Assembly: GCA_038248985.1 (NCBI GenBank)
Contig: JBBRWV010000017.1
Location: 1-41,269 of the forward strand
Direction: 5' to 3'
Length of the DNA stretch: 41,269 nucleotides
Origin: JBBRWV01 sp038248985
Lineage (GTDB): Bacteria; Planctomycetota; Phycisphaerae; WQYP01
Below the pieces are notes generated by a model, which saw only the letters and a list, made by a program, of their open reading frames with translations, did no database searches and was not told where the DNA came from. This document shows, piece after piece, positions 31,888 through 41,217 of the stretch; position 1 is the first letter of the stretch, and each line of letters begins with the position of its first letter. Made by a program: the position numbers and the translations under genes.

Positions 31888-32613
31888 TTATTCCTGAATA
31901 TCCGCATTCGAATAAACGTTCTGCACGTCCTCATGATCATCCAGCGCATCAATAATCTTCTGCACTCGCTGGGCACCTTCCCCCGATACCGTCACCGTCT
32001 GCGAAGGTACCATCACCACCTCCGCATACGCCAGTTCAATCTTCGCCGCCACCAGTGCCTGCCGCACCTTCTCAAAATCCTGCAGCGTCGTCGTAACTTC
32101 GTAACCCTCTTCCGATGTCTGAATATCTTCAGCGCCCGCATCCAGCGCCAACTCCATCAGCTTCTCTTCCTCGATCTTGCTCCGCTCAATATTGATGATG
32201 CCCTTCTTCGTGAACATCCAGCCCACCGCATTGGCGCCCGCCACCGCCCCGTGTCCCTTATCAAAAATCATGCGAATCTCCCCCGCTGTGCGATTGCGGT
32301 TATCCGTTAGCGCATCCACCAATATCGCCACGCCCCCCTCGCCATACCCCTCGTAAAGTACCGATTCATATGCGGCCTTGCCCAGTTCCCCCGTCCCCTT
32401 CTTGATCGCTTTTTCAATCGTGTCGTTGGGCATATTGACCGCCCGCCCCTTGTCCATCGCCAGGCGCAAATTCGGATTGTCATTCGGATTCCCCCCTCCG
32501 CGCTGCGCCGCCACCGTGATAATTCGCGAGACCTTCGACCATTCTTTTCCCCGCCGCGCATCCGAGACGGCTTTTTTACGCTTGATATTTTTCCAGTGGG
32601 AATGGCCAGCCAT
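31888..32613 (-). CDS. yebC: YebC/PmpR family protein (TACO1-like)
   Basis: A 241-residue cytoplasmic protein with the family signature at the N-terminus (MAGHSHWKNIKRKKAVSDAR). The middle domain (YEGYGEGGVAILVDALTDNR) and the acidic C-terminal domain (VQKIIDALDDHEDVQNVYSN) also match. Length is typical. Members have been described as transcription regulators and, more recently, as factors that assist translation of difficult stretches such as proline runs, and the sequence does not decide between these. Relevant to the second idea, several proteins encoded in this window are Pro-rich. It converges with the pseudo-receiver gene, 47 bases apart. Confidence 0.95.
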   Translation of the reverse strand: MAGHSHWKNIKRKKAVSDARRGKEWSKVSRIITVAAQRGGGNPNDNPNLRLAMDKGRAVNMPNDTIEKAIKKGTGELGKAAYESVLYEGYGEGGVAILVDALTDNRNRTAGEIRMIFDKGHGAVAGANAVGWMFTKKGIINIERSKIEEEKLMELALDAGAEDIQTSEEGYEVTTTLQDFEKVRQALVAAKIELAYAEVVMVPSQTVTVSGEGAQRVQKIIDALDDHEDVQNVYSNADIQE

Positions 32614-32705
32614 GAGGTCTCCGGTTTGGGGAATCGTAAAAACCTACTGCGGGAACGGCATTATCATTGGGGAATTCTCATTTATCAATCTCCTCATCTG
32701 CGCCA

Positions 32706-35705
32706 TCACAGTTCCCGCTCCTCCTTGATGCCTTGGCCCAGCGGAGAAATCTCCGGATTCTTCCCGTCCCGAAGCTGCCGCAGAACCTTCTCCAGATACA
32801 CCTTGATGGGCGACCTGCGACCCACCTCCACAGGCACCAAATCCAGGGCCCTGCTCCATTGATCAATCGCCTCATCCTTCTTTCCCGCCCGATACAACGC
32901 ATCTCCCAGGTGCGACAACAACTCCGGCTCCCGGCCCCCCGGCATGCCCACGGCCTGGTTCAGATAAGTGATCGCTTGCTTGAAATCGCCCTGCTTGTAA
33001 TACACCCATCCCAAGGAATCGAGAAACGCTTCATTGTTGGGCTGATTCGTCAACGCCTTGCGAATCATGACCGCCGCCTTGTCCAGATTCTTCCCCGCAT
33101 CCGCCCAGAAATACCCCAGATCATTATTCGCCCCTGAATGGTCCGGAATAATATCCAAAATACGCAGCATCGTGGCCTCGGCGTCCGTGGGCAAGTTGGC
33201 CTCCGATTGCAGATGGGCCAGTGAATAAAGCTTCGATGTACTGCTCCCAGTATGCGACATGTACTGGCTGTAAACCTTCACCGCATCAGCCCCCCGGCTG
33301 TCATTCAGCAGCAAACGGCTATACAGCCCGGCCAGCGCCTCCGAGCGCGGGTGATCCGCCACCGCCTTCTCCGCCACTTTGAATGCTTCATCACGCTGCA
33401 ACGGACTAAGATAAAACTGCGCCTTCAGCAATATCCAACTGTCGTTCGTCGGGTCCTTCGCCGACAACTTTTCCAACACATCCAACGCCTCCTCCGTCAT
33501 GCTCTGACGCCGGTAAAGCATCATCAAAGTCTGTACGATGGACACCTCCGGCTTGCGCTCCAACGCCTCTCGCAGCAATGCCGTCGCGGCCTCCCGCTCG
33601 TTCTGCGCAAAACGAATCTCCGCCAGCGGTACCAGCACATCGGGGTCGGCCGGCGCATCCTTCAGCATGCGCTCCAGCAATCGTTGCCCCTCCTCCAGGC
33701 GACCCGTACGCGCCTGCAAAATGGCCGTTATCAATTGTCCAAATCGCGACCCAGGCACCTCCCGCACCAGCCGGCCCAGCATCGCCACCGACTCGGAAAT
33801 CATCCGCTCATTCGCCACCTCATCGCGGCTGCGCTCCAGGTACGAATCGATCAGCCGCTGATACGCCAACTCAAACTTGGGAAACTCATCAATGGTGGCG
33901 ATAAGTTCCGCATCGGCCTCCGTGTGCTGGCGGCGAATTCGGTAAACACTGGCCAGCGCCATGCGAATGTCCGTCGAACGCGGAAACGCCGCCTTCGCCT
34001 CCCGCCCGATCTTCACCGCATCCGGATAGTGATGCTGCGCCACCGCTGATTCCATCTGCAAAATAGCCATCTTGCTCCGCGCCTGATCCGCCGCAGTGAT
34101 AGCGATGGCGTCACGCAGCTGATCATTGGCCTGAGGGAACAACTCCGCTGCCAGAAAATTGTGAATAAGCGCCTCCCGCGCCGGGAAAAAAGTAGGTGCC
34201 AAAGTCACCGCCTTCTCCAACTGCTGCCGCGCCGGCACCGCAGCTCGCCCTTCCACGCTTTCCCCCGCCATCGCCAGCGCATCGAGATACAGCGCCTGCG
34301 CGCTCTGGCTGTCCGACGCCGAAAGTGCAAATTTGTCGGACCGCTTACTCATCAATGGCCGCAGCACCTTGATGATCTCCTCATCGCGCGTTGGAACCCG
34401 CGCCAGCGCCCCCGCCGCAGCCCGCAGCGCCGCCCGATAATCCCCCGTCTTTTCCAGCCGCGTCATCAATACGCCCAGTGCCTCCAAATCATCCGGATCC
34501 TGCGCCAGTTGCGCATAGATGATCGCCGTCGCCTCCCCGCGCTTGCCCGACTGATCCAGCATCCAAATAAGCGTGCGCGTCGCCGACGCTTTATCCGCAG
34601 ATGCCTCCAGTTGCTTGCGCACATCCGCCAGCAGCTGCGCCTCGTTGCCCGCCGCCCGGTACACCCACTGCGCCAACTTCACGGAATCAGCCGACCCCTC
34701 ACTCTGCACCACCAGTTTCATCGCCCCCACCTGTGCCCTCGCCAATTCCTTCGTGAACACCTGCGCGGCAATGTGTCGCCCGGCCACAAACACATCTTGC
34801 GGACGACCTTCCGCCGCCATCGCATAGTGCGGTAACGCCCGCGCATAATCCTGTATCGCCGCAAAATTCTCGGCCGCCGAAAGATGCGCCGCCCACCGCT
34901 CCTCCATCAGGTAATTCAACTCCCGATCATACCGAAAGGACGCAATGGGCTGATTCACCAGCGTCACAAAGCCGCCAAACTCCTTCGCCGCCTCGCGATG
35001 ATAACCCGCCGATTGCAACGCTCGGCCCAGGTAATAACGCGTCAGCGGAGCAAACGCGGATTTCCCATCGTGGTCGGGGCTGCTCTCTGCCAACGCCAAA
35101 TGATGAACCGACCGCGGAAAATCCTTGACCTCCAAAAAGTAACGCCCCACCAGATAATTGACCTCCACATCCTCCGGCCGAAGCGCATGCGCCTTCTGCA
35201 GGTAATAGTTTCCCCGCGCCAGTTGATTGGCGGCAAAACACACCCGCCCCATCAATCGCAAAACCGTGAACGCTTCCGGATCAAGCTGCAACGCCTTGTC
35301 CAACTGTTCCATCGCATCTGTATTCATCCCCTCCATGAATCGCTCGCGACCATGAAGATAGTACTTCAACGCCAGCGGTGGAGGCTCTACCCCCAAGCCC
35401 TTCCCCCCCGCCCGACGCGCCGCCGGTTGCGTCCTCGCCGGTATGTCCCTCCGCACCACCGCCAGTATCGCCGCGCGATCCATCTTGGCTTTAAGCAGGC
35501 CCGCCGCATCCAATCCGCGCGGCACTGGCAGATACACCCCCGACGACACCGGCTCTGCCCCCACCGTCGGCGGCTGCCCCAGCGCCGACAGTTCCACCTT
35601 GTTGGCCGCCTGCTCAAGCTTCGCCGGGCACCCCGCCAGGATGCCGCAAGAAAGTGTCACCGCCGCAGCCAGCCCGATACGATGGGAATTAAACCAATAC
35701 TTCAT
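32706..35705 (-). CDS. Large TPR lipoprotein
   Basis: A 999-residue protein from the ATG at 35705, which has GGAG 9 bases upstream. A TTG at 35729 is unlikely. The signal sequence ends in the lipobox ILAGC with Cys26, so it is a membrane-anchored lipoprotein facing the periplasm or outside. After a linker of about 90 residues the chain is built of helical TPR hairpins to the end (for example MEQLDKALQLDPEAFTVLRL, QALYLDALAMAGESVEGRAA, AFLDSLGWVYYKQGDFKQAI, LLSHLGDALYRAGKKDEAID). The C-terminal set is the most canonical. Such giants usually act as scaffolds in envelope complexes or polysaccharide export. Here the ExoD-like gene is divergent next door, a weak hint only. It lies upstream of yebC on the same strand. 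Confidence 0.88.
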   Translation of the reverse strand: MKYWFNSHRIGLAAAVTLSCGILAGCPAKLEQAANKVELSALGQPPTVGAEPVSSGVYLPVPRGLDAAGLLKAKMDRAAILAVVRRDIPARTQPAARRAGGKGLGVEPPPLALKYYLHGRERFMEGMNTDAMEQLDKALQLDPEAFTVLRLMGRVCFAANQLARGNYYLQKAHALRPEDVEVNYLVGRYFLEVKDFPRSVHHLALAESSPDHDGKSAFAPLTRYYLGRALQSAGYHREAAKEFGGFVTLVNQPIASFRYDRELNYLMEERWAAHLSAAENFAAIQDYARALPHYAMAAEGRPQDVFVAGRHIAAQVFTKELARAQVGAMKLVVQSEGSADSVKLAQWVYRAAGNEAQLLADVRKQLEASADKASATRTLIWMLDQSGKRGEATAIIYAQLAQDPDDLEALGVLMTRLEKTGDYRAALRAAAGALARVPTRDEEIIKVLRPLMSKRSDKFALSASDSQSAQALYLDALAMAGESVEGRAAVPARQQLEKAVTLAPTFFPAREALIHNFLAAELFPQANDQLRDAIAITAADQARSKMAILQMESAVAQHHYPDAVKIGREAKAAFPRSTDIRMALASVYRIRRQHTEADAELIATIDEFPKFELAYQRLIDSYLERSRDEVANERMISESVAMLGRLVREVPGSRFGQLITAILQARTGRLEEGQRLLERMLKDAPADPDVLVPLAEIRFAQNEREAATALLREALERKPEVSIVQTLMMLYRRQSMTEEALDVLEKLSAKDPTNDSWILLKAQFYLSPLQRDEAFKVAEKAVADHPRSEALAGLYSRLLLNDSRGADAVKVYSQYMSHTGSSTSKLYSLAHLQSEANLPTDAEATMLRILDIIPDHSGANNDLGYFWADAGKNLDKAAVMIRKALTNQPNNEAFLDSLGWVYYKQGDFKQAITYLNQAVGMPGGREPELLSHLGDALYRAGKKDEAIDQWSRALDLVPVEVGRRSPIKVYLEKVLRQLRDGKNPEISPLGQGIKEEREL

Positions 35706-35854
35706 GCTCACGCTCCACGGGTAATGCAAGTCCTGATTTTACTGGGCACAAGGCCCCCGGGCGAATCTCCGGGCCAGTCCCCAAGCCCGTATTTGCGGCT
35801 GTTGCTATCCGCTGACGCAGTTTAGTATACGCAGTTCACCTGCAGGAGCCTTCC

Positions 35855-36604
35855 GTGACCGATAAACCAACCGAACCCCCAGTGAAGTATCCCCTCGGCC
35901 CCGTCCCCGCCGAAAAACGCTACCAGCTGCGTCTCTCCATCGCGCTCAATCGCATCCTCGAGTCCGCCAAGGAAGAGCCACTCACCCTCGGAATGATCAT
36001 CAACACCACTCAGGAACGCGCTTTTGGCGTCCTCATGGCCTTCCTCTGCATCCCCTTCCTGCTCCCCGTTTCCATCCCCGGCACCTCCATTCCCTTTGGC
36101 CTCGCCCTCATGATCGTCGGCGTCCAACTCGCCGTCGGAAAAAACCGCCCCTGGCTCCCCGCCAAACTCCGCCAGTGGAAATTGCCCCAAAAATTCGCCA
36201 CCCGCCTCATCGGCCTCCTCGCAAAATTCTTCCGCCCCCTCGAAAGAATCGTCCGACCACGCTTCCTCTTCATGCAAAATCCCGCCTCCATGGTCCTCAT
36301 CGGCATCACCCTCGTCCTCGACGGCTTCTTCCTCAGCCTCCCCTGGCCCCCCTTCATCCCCTTGACCAACACCATCCCCGCCTGGGTCGCCCTCGTGAAA
36401 ATCATCGGCATCACCGAAGAGGACGGCATATTCCTTATCGCCGGAATATCCCTCACCTTCATCGCAACACTTGCCTGCATTCTCGGCTTCGTCCTCGGGG
36501 GGGAAGCAATCCTCAGCCACGCCCACTCCCGGCCCGCCTCCCAACCCACCTCCATGTCCGCGTCAATGCCCTCCTCAATGCCCGCCACCACAATGCCCCG
36601 TTGA
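35855..36604 (+). CDS. ExoD-family exopolysaccharide-synthesis membrane protein
   Basis: A 249-residue inner-membrane protein of the ExoD type. The GTG at 35855 has CAGGAG 6 bases upstream. The family block LTLGMIINTTQERAFGVLMA is followed by FLCIPFLLPVSIPGTSIPFG and the conserved NRPWLPAKLR. Four or five membrane segments are visible. A C-terminal tail with repeated SM/AT/P words (about 225-249) extends beyond the usual end. Named after a Rhizobium protein needed for exopolysaccharide production, its biochemical role is unknown. Divergent from the TPR lipoprotein gene, with 149 bases between. Confidence 0.88.
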   Translation: MTDKPTEPPVKYPLGPVPAEKRYQLRLSIALNRILESAKEEPLTLGMIINTTQERAFGVLMAFLCIPFLLPVSIPGTSIPFGLALMIVGVQLAVGKNRPWLPAKLRQWKLPQKFATRLIGLLAKFFRPLERIVRPRFLFMQNPASMVLIGITLVLDGFFLSLPWPPFIPLTNTIPAWVALVKIIGITEEDGIFLIAGISLTFIATLACILGFVLGGEAILSHAHSRPASQPTSMSASMPSSMPATTMPR

Positions 36605-36638
36605 GCAGTCTTCTCAATCCTTCCAAGCCCCCGCCCTC

Positions 36639-36670
36639 AAAAAAAACGCCGCGGCATCATGCCACGGCGT
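36639..36670 (-). terminator. Intrinsic terminator after the DUF481-type gene
   Basis: ACGCCG(C)GGCA at 36646-36656 pairs with TGCC(A)CGGCGT at 36660-36670 with one mismatch and a tiny loop. On the minus strand a run of eight T follows (36639-36646). It lies about 32 bases past the stop of the outer-membrane protein gene. Confidence 0.85.
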
Positions 36671-36701
36671 CCCTTGTCCAACTCAACTCACAACATCAAC
36701 T

Positions 36702-37718
36702 TCAGAACCCAAATGTCAGCGCAATCGTCAACCGCGTGTCATTATTCTTGCGACCCGCCGAAGGCTGCCCTTCATAGTCATCCACAAATGCCAGCTTCAA
36801 GCCCAGCCCCCGCTCAATATCCAGCTTCAGCTTAAGCGCCGTTTCCGAATTGATGTGCCAGATATCCAGATCGCTCACCGCCACCGTATACACCGTCTCA
36901 TGCGTGGCCGATACGTGATCGTTGAACACGTATTCCGCCCGCACACCGGCCTGCATGGCGGCATTGATGTCCTCGTTGCCGTCAAAAGTCTGTTGATACG
37001 TAACACCAGGTCCGGCCCGCATATCCAGCAGAAACTTCTCGGTCCGCACCAGATAATAACCCAGGCCGACCGTCCCCGTCCCCTGGAAGGAGATGCCCTT
37101 GATGCCGTCATAACGCGCATCTTCATTGATGTACCCGTACCATTTTTGATTGTAATCGTGACGCCAGATCACCGATTGCGCAAAAAGCGCCGCATTGTTG
37201 GTGCCATTGTTGATTCCGTAAGCCCCCTCAAACTTGATCGTCAGTTGATCCGGCTTCTTCTTGTAATCAAAATTCAGCGCGCCCACAAAAGACGTCGTCT
37301 CATCATTCCCCGTCGTGTTGATCAATCCAATGGCCAGTTCGTTGGTCCAGTCCGGACCCAGAAAAAGATACTTCGTGTGCCGCACCGGCGCCGAAGTGGG
37401 ATCGACCGGCGGCCGCGGAACAAACGCCGCCGTCTCCTGCCATCCCGTGCCCGACGCCGCCGGTGAAAGAAATTTTTGCTCGCTCGTCGTGTCCTGCCGC
37501 ACAATCGCCACCGGCTTCTCCGAAAACAACGTCTTCACCGAAACGCGATCTATCGTCAGCTTGCCCGCATAAGGCGTGGCTATGGTGACATTCGCCGGCG
37601 TCACCTGTTCAATAGTCCCGCTGATTTTGTCCCCGTTCGACAACGTCACCGTGTCCGCGCTCACTGCCCCTACGCTCACCATCATCGCGCTCACTGCCAG
37701 CAAATGCCCAATCTTCAT
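36702..37718 (-). CDS. DUF481-type outer-membrane protein
   Basis: A 338-residue protein from the ATG at 37718, which has AAAGGG about 6 bases upstream. The signal peptide ends near GAVSA (about 21). Residues 22-66 form a small beta domain typical of planctomycete DUF481 proteins (DTVTLSNGDKISGTIEQVTP, then VTIATPYAGKLTIDRVSVKT). The rest alternates strands (ELAIGLINTTGNDETTSFVG, KWYGYINEDARYDGIKGISF, GTVGLGYYLV) and ends in ALTFGF. The terminal Phe is the usual mark of a membrane barrel inserted by BAM. YdiY-like proteins of this group have no firm function, though they respond to salt or acid in some bacteria. A strong terminator follows. Confidence 0.87.
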   Translation of the reverse strand: MKIGHLLAVSAMMVSVGAVSADTVTLSNGDKISGTIEQVTPANVTIATPYAGKLTIDRVSVKTLFSEKPVAIVRQDTTSEQKFLSPAASGTGWQETAAFVPRPPVDPTSAPVRHTKYLFLGPDWTNELAIGLINTTGNDETTSFVGALNFDYKKKPDQLTIKFEGAYGINNGTNNAALFAQSVIWRHDYNQKWYGYINEDARYDGIKGISFQGTGTVGLGYYLVRTEKFLLDMRAGPGVTYQQTFDGNEDINAAMQAGVRAEYVFNDHVSATHETVYTVAVSDLDIWHINSETALKLKLDIERGLGLKLAFVDDYEGQPSAGRKNNDTRLTIALTFGF

Positions 37719-37909
37719 GCGCGACCCTTTAATAGCAAGTAACCGCGTCACCGCGAAGGACAGCCTCGCGAATGACTTTGTTGGCGTATTCTTAATGTAC
37801 ATATCGTCATAGCGTCAAGCGCCTGCGTTGACGAATTCCCACCTGAACCCGCTTGAACCCTCTTGGCTTACCCCCACCAGCACTTTCACCGATGCCCCTC
37901 CCGCCCCCT

Positions 37910-38698
37910 TCATGGTGCCTCGTCCGCCTGCTCAAAAACATCCAGTATCCTGTCGAACGCATTCAGCAACGCCGCATAGTCGTTCATGTTCACCGAAAAT
38001 CGCCCCTGGGTGTTCGGCTGCGCTACCGCGTGACCATCCGAAAATAAAATGTCCGCATAACGCGTCTGGTGATGCGTCCGCGGCTTCACATTGAACACCG
38101 CCAGGCTCGGTGGACAGAAAAACAACGTGTCCACCACCAGCGCCTGCACCGGCCGCCCATTCCGATTCATCCCCAGCTTGTCGATGCGAATGTTGTCCAG
38201 CGTCAAATCCTCCGGCGCAATTGGCACCGAACTCCCAATCGACCCATGCCGATAGTAATAACTCCCCTGCGCCTGCCCCACCCCCACCTTCTTCAACTCC
38301 GCATCCGCGTCCACCACCTGATCCGCCCCCGGACAAAAAAGCACCTTCGGCTGCCTGGAAAGATGATCCCGCAACAACAGCCCCTGCCCCACCGGCGCAC
38401 CGCTCAACAATGAAATCAGACTCGTCGGCGTTCCCGTGCACGGATAAAAATCCGTCGGCGTCATCAGCGGCGGCGCTATCGGCCCAAACGGTATCGTCGC
38501 ATTGTTCTCATTGGCATACGCATGTATCGCCGTCCCAATCTGCCGTAAATTCGCCAGACACGCCGAACGCCTCCCCGCCTCCCGCGCATACCCCAGCGAA
38601 GGTATCAGCACCGCAATCAAAATCGCAATGATCGTCACCACCACCAGCAGCTCGATCAGCGTAAAAGCGCAGCGTCCAGTTCGGGAAGCGACTCGCAT
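37910..38698 (-). CDS. Prepilin-like protein with H-X9-DG C-terminal domain
   Basis: A 262-residue protein from the ATG at 38698, which has TGGAG 8 bases upstream. The type IV prepilin/pseudopilin N-terminus is CAFTLIELLVVVTIIAIL (10-27), where cleavage would fall before Phe. The residue before it is Ala, not the usual Gly. After the hydrophobic helix, the domain carries ACLANLRQIGTAIHAYANEN and near the end the planctomycete-type block YADILFSDGHAV, the H-X9-DG style region. Such proteins are abundant in Planctomycetota and thought to be sheath or pseudopilin-like surface proteins. It lies just downstream of the PEP-CTERM gene on the same strand (33 bases). Confidence 0.87.
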   Translation of the reverse strand: MRVASRTGRCAFTLIELLVVVTIIAILIAVLIPSLGYAREAGRRSACLANLRQIGTAIHAYANENNATIPFGPIAPPLMTPTDFYPCTGTPTSLISLLSGAPVGQGLLLRDHLSRQPKVLFCPGADQVVDADAELKKVGVGQAQGSYYYRHGSIGSSVPIAPEDLTLDNIRIDKLGMNRNGRPVQALVVDTLFFCPPSLAVFNVKPRTHHQTRYADILFSDGHAVAQPNTQGRFSVNMNDYAALLNAFDRILDVFEQADEAP

Positions 38699-38731
38699 GC
38701 CGAGACTCCAAAGCCACATCACACAGCCAAC

Positions 38732-39505
38732 CTACATCCGCCGACGCCGCAACAGCGCCAACGCACCAACTCCCAGAATCGCCAGCGACGCCGGCTCCGG
38801 CACCGCACCCGCCGTGAATGACAATTGCACGTTGCCCAGATCCCATACCCCGCCCGAGTTCGTTTCGTCCGACGATCGGGAAATGAACTGCACGCCGATA
38901 TTCTTCTCCGCCCACGCATCGTTCACGTCCACCACCGGTATATCCAGAACAAATTCCGTCAAGTGCGTGCGATTCGCAATACTGCTCGAGTTCACCACCG
39001 TCTTCGTTCCCACCGCCACCCGATTGTTTAAATCATCCAGGTAATACAACACCGCATCGAATTCCGTCCCCAGCTTCACTGCTCCCGTGAACGGCGTCGC
39101 CGGCGTGCTCGAAAGCATCCCGAACGTCAGTTGATACGAATTGCCCACCTCAAACTTCGCGCCAATAACCTGAAACAACTCCACTTCCGGCTGCGCAAAC
39201 AAGAACGCCGCTTGCGCGCTCACCAGGTTGTCAATAAATGTGTTCTCCAAGGTCGGATCTATCAACGTCGGATCAATATTGTAAAACACCCCCGTCGTTT
39301 GATCCCACGCGCCATCGCCGTAAACCCACCAACCCGGCGTCGTCGCCTTCTGCCACACCGCAATATCCGGTCGCGCATAAAACCCCGAGTTCGCATCCGG
39401 CGACAAAAAATCCCCGTTCGGTATCGCAATCGGATCCGCATGCACCGCCAACACGCCGATAACCATCGCCGCTGCCGCCCACAATCCTGCAACATAGCTC
39501 TTCAT
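38732..39505 (-). CDS. PEP-CTERM sorted surface or secreted protein
   Basis: A 257-residue protein from the ATG at 39505, which has AAAGGAG 9 bases upstream. The signal peptide ends near AVHA (about 24). The C-terminus is a complete PEP-CTERM sorting signal: the VPEPAS motif, a hydrophobic stretch (LAILGVGALALL) and RRRRM. These signals are processed by exosortase-type systems and linked to exopolysaccharide or cell-surface export. The body is a beta-sandwich-like domain with Trp/Tyr-rich segments (TTPGWWVYGDGAWDQTTGVF), consistent with carbohydrate binding but not diagnostic. The prepilin-like gene follows 33 bases downstream, a pairing common in this phylum. Confidence 0.9.
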   Translation of the reverse strand: MKSYVAGLWAAAAMVIGVLAVHADPIAIPNGDFLSPDANSGFYARPDIAVWQKATTPGWWVYGDGAWDQTTGVFYNIDPTLIDPTLENTFIDNLVSAQAAFLFAQPEVELFQVIGAKFEVGNSYQLTFGMLSSTPATPFTGAVKLGTEFDAVLYYLDDLNNRVAVGTKTVVNSSSIANRTHLTEFVLDIPVVDVNDAWAEKNIGVQFISRSSDETNSGGVWDLGNVQLSFTAGAVPEPASLAILGVGALALLRRRRM

Positions 39506-39675
39506 TTTCTCTCTCTCCTTTACTGTTACCCTTGGGCCCGCACACGCCGCAAACCCTTCACCAAACAAAATTTAACCACGTTGCCCCGCCACCGCTGCAC
39601 GTCACCGAAGAATGCCCGCTCATCGTAGCAACCGTATCGAAGTACATCAATAGTCATCTGCCCCTGCGCTCCCGC

Positions 39676-41118
39676 CTACCTCAGCTCCACCCCCAGCTTC
39701 ACCGCCCCCGACTCCGCCCCGCCCGGCGACGATGCCACCAGCAACTTCGGCTGCAACCCCGTCCGCTTCTCATACTCCTCGCAAACTTCCCGCAAAATAA
39801 CCAGCGTCTCCGGCTTGCTCTGCGCCAAAACCGCCACCGTTCCCCCTGATCCGCCCCCCGTAATCTTCGCCCCAAATATCCCCTGCTCCACCCCCCGCGC
39901 CATCAGCAATTGCACCAGCACATCCGTCTCCGTCGCCCCCATCTTCGCATTCTCCGAGTACGACCGATGCGATTCCAGCATCAACGCCCCCGCGCTCACC
40001 GCCGCGCTCCCATCCGTCCCCGCCCGCTCCAGCAACTTCACAAACTCCTGCACCCGCGCATTCTCCCACACATGATGCTCCGCCGCCGCCCGCGGATAAT
40101 ACACCACCGCCGGATCTATCGTCGTCACCCGGTCCACCGTCCCGCCAAAACCCTCCACAAAAGCCTTCCCGCTGATCGTCTCCGGCAGCATGTTCCGAAA
40201 ATACCGCGTGTACAAATCCGTCGACACATTCGCCAAATAACCCCCCGTCGGATCCTTCTTTATCCCAAAATCCTTGTACATCCGCGCGATCATCGCGTGC
40301 GCCATAAATGCCGACACCCGCGTCGTCCGATACGCCGACCCGCCCACCGAATGCTTCACGTTGCTGTTGATTCCATAAAACGCCAGCCCCTTCGGTACCG
40401 CCACATACCCCTGCAATTCATGCGGCTGGCAATGCAATAGCAGCAACTGATCCTTCTTCCCCAGCATCGATGTCACCTGGTCCATCACCCCGCACGGTGC
40501 CCCCACGATAAAGTTCTCCACCTTCTGCGCCAGCACCGCCGTCTCCAGCGGATCCAATATCAAATGATACGCCGCCGTCAACGCGTTCAACGCCGCGCAC
40601 TCCAACGCCGCCGACGACGATACCCCGCCGCCGATCGGCACATTCGAATAACACACAATGTTCGCCCCCGTCACCCGCCGCGTCAGCTTCTTATGCTTCG
40701 CCAGCACCGGAAACGCCCCCGCCACATACGCCGCCCAATGGTTCTCCGCCGTAAATACGTGCTGCAGTGAATCGATCGGCAACAACCCCGCCGTCCCGTA
40801 AAAATCATCCAGCGATATCTCCACCGTCTGTCCCCCCGCACCCGCCTGCGCCGCATCCACATTGTACGTCTTCAGCACCAGCTTCCGATCCTCACGCCGC
40901 TGCACCGCCACCGCCGCCGCCACATCCAGCGGCATCTCGCACACCAGCGAACCCGTGTAATCCGCAATTCCCCCCATCACATCCAACCGCCCCGGTGACC
41001 GCGCCACAAACACGTCCTTCCCGTCCTTCTCCAGAATCGAATGGACATCGTTTTTTATAAACTCCAGCATTTCAGGAATGGGGCTGGCTTGAACCGAGGA
41101 AGGAGCGGCTGGGGCCAC
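39676..41118 (-). CDS. GHMP sugar kinase, L-arabinokinase/galactokinase-like
   Basis: About 480 residues. The start is placed at the GTG at 41118 with GGAG 8 bases upstream. An ATG at 41070 is an alternative, and the longer frame running into the terminal poly-C is artefactual. GHMP motif 1 is RSPGRLDVMGGIADYTGS (40-57), where galactokinases usually read GRVNLIGEHTDY. Motif 2 is VPIGGGVSSSAALE (160-173), and motif 3 is AKITGGGSGGTVAVL. The catalytic Asp is in GVMDQ (Asp213). HCQPHELQGYVAVPKGLAFY and NSNVKHSVGGSAYRTTRV recall, from memory, the C-terminal kinase domain of plant L-arabinokinase. It should phosphorylate C1 of a free sugar using ATP, making a sugar-1-phosphate for nucleotide-sugar salvage. 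Galactose or L-arabinose are the leading substrates. Confidence 0.88.
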   Translation of the reverse strand: MAPAAPSSVQASPIPEMLEFIKNDVHSILEKDGKDVFVARSPGRLDVMGGIADYTGSLVCEMPLDVAAAVAVQRREDRKLVLKTYNVDAAQAGAGGQTVEISLDDFYGTAGLLPIDSLQHVFTAENHWAAYVAGAFPVLAKHKKLTRRVTGANIVCYSNVPIGGGVSSSAALECAALNALTAAYHLILDPLETAVLAQKVENFIVGAPCGVMDQVTSMLGKKDQLLLLHCQPHELQGYVAVPKGLAFYGINSNVKHSVGGSAYRTTRVSAFMAHAMIARMYKDFGIKKDPTGGYLANVSTDLYTRYFRNMLPETISGKAFVEGFGGTVDRVTTIDPAVVYYPRAAAEHHVWENARVQEFVKLLERAGTDGSAAVSAGALMLESHRSYSENAKMGATETDVLVQLLMARGVEQGIFGAKITGGGSGGTVAVLAQSKPETLVILREVCEEYEKRTGLQPKLLVASSPGGAESGAVKLGVELR

Positions 41119-41217
41119 AGTGCGTTCTCCATGCAGACTCAAAATCGCAGATGGAAAGTCTACACGAACGCCCAATGTTCGCCACCCCCCGCGACCTCCA
41201 CCCCAAACCAACCCCAA

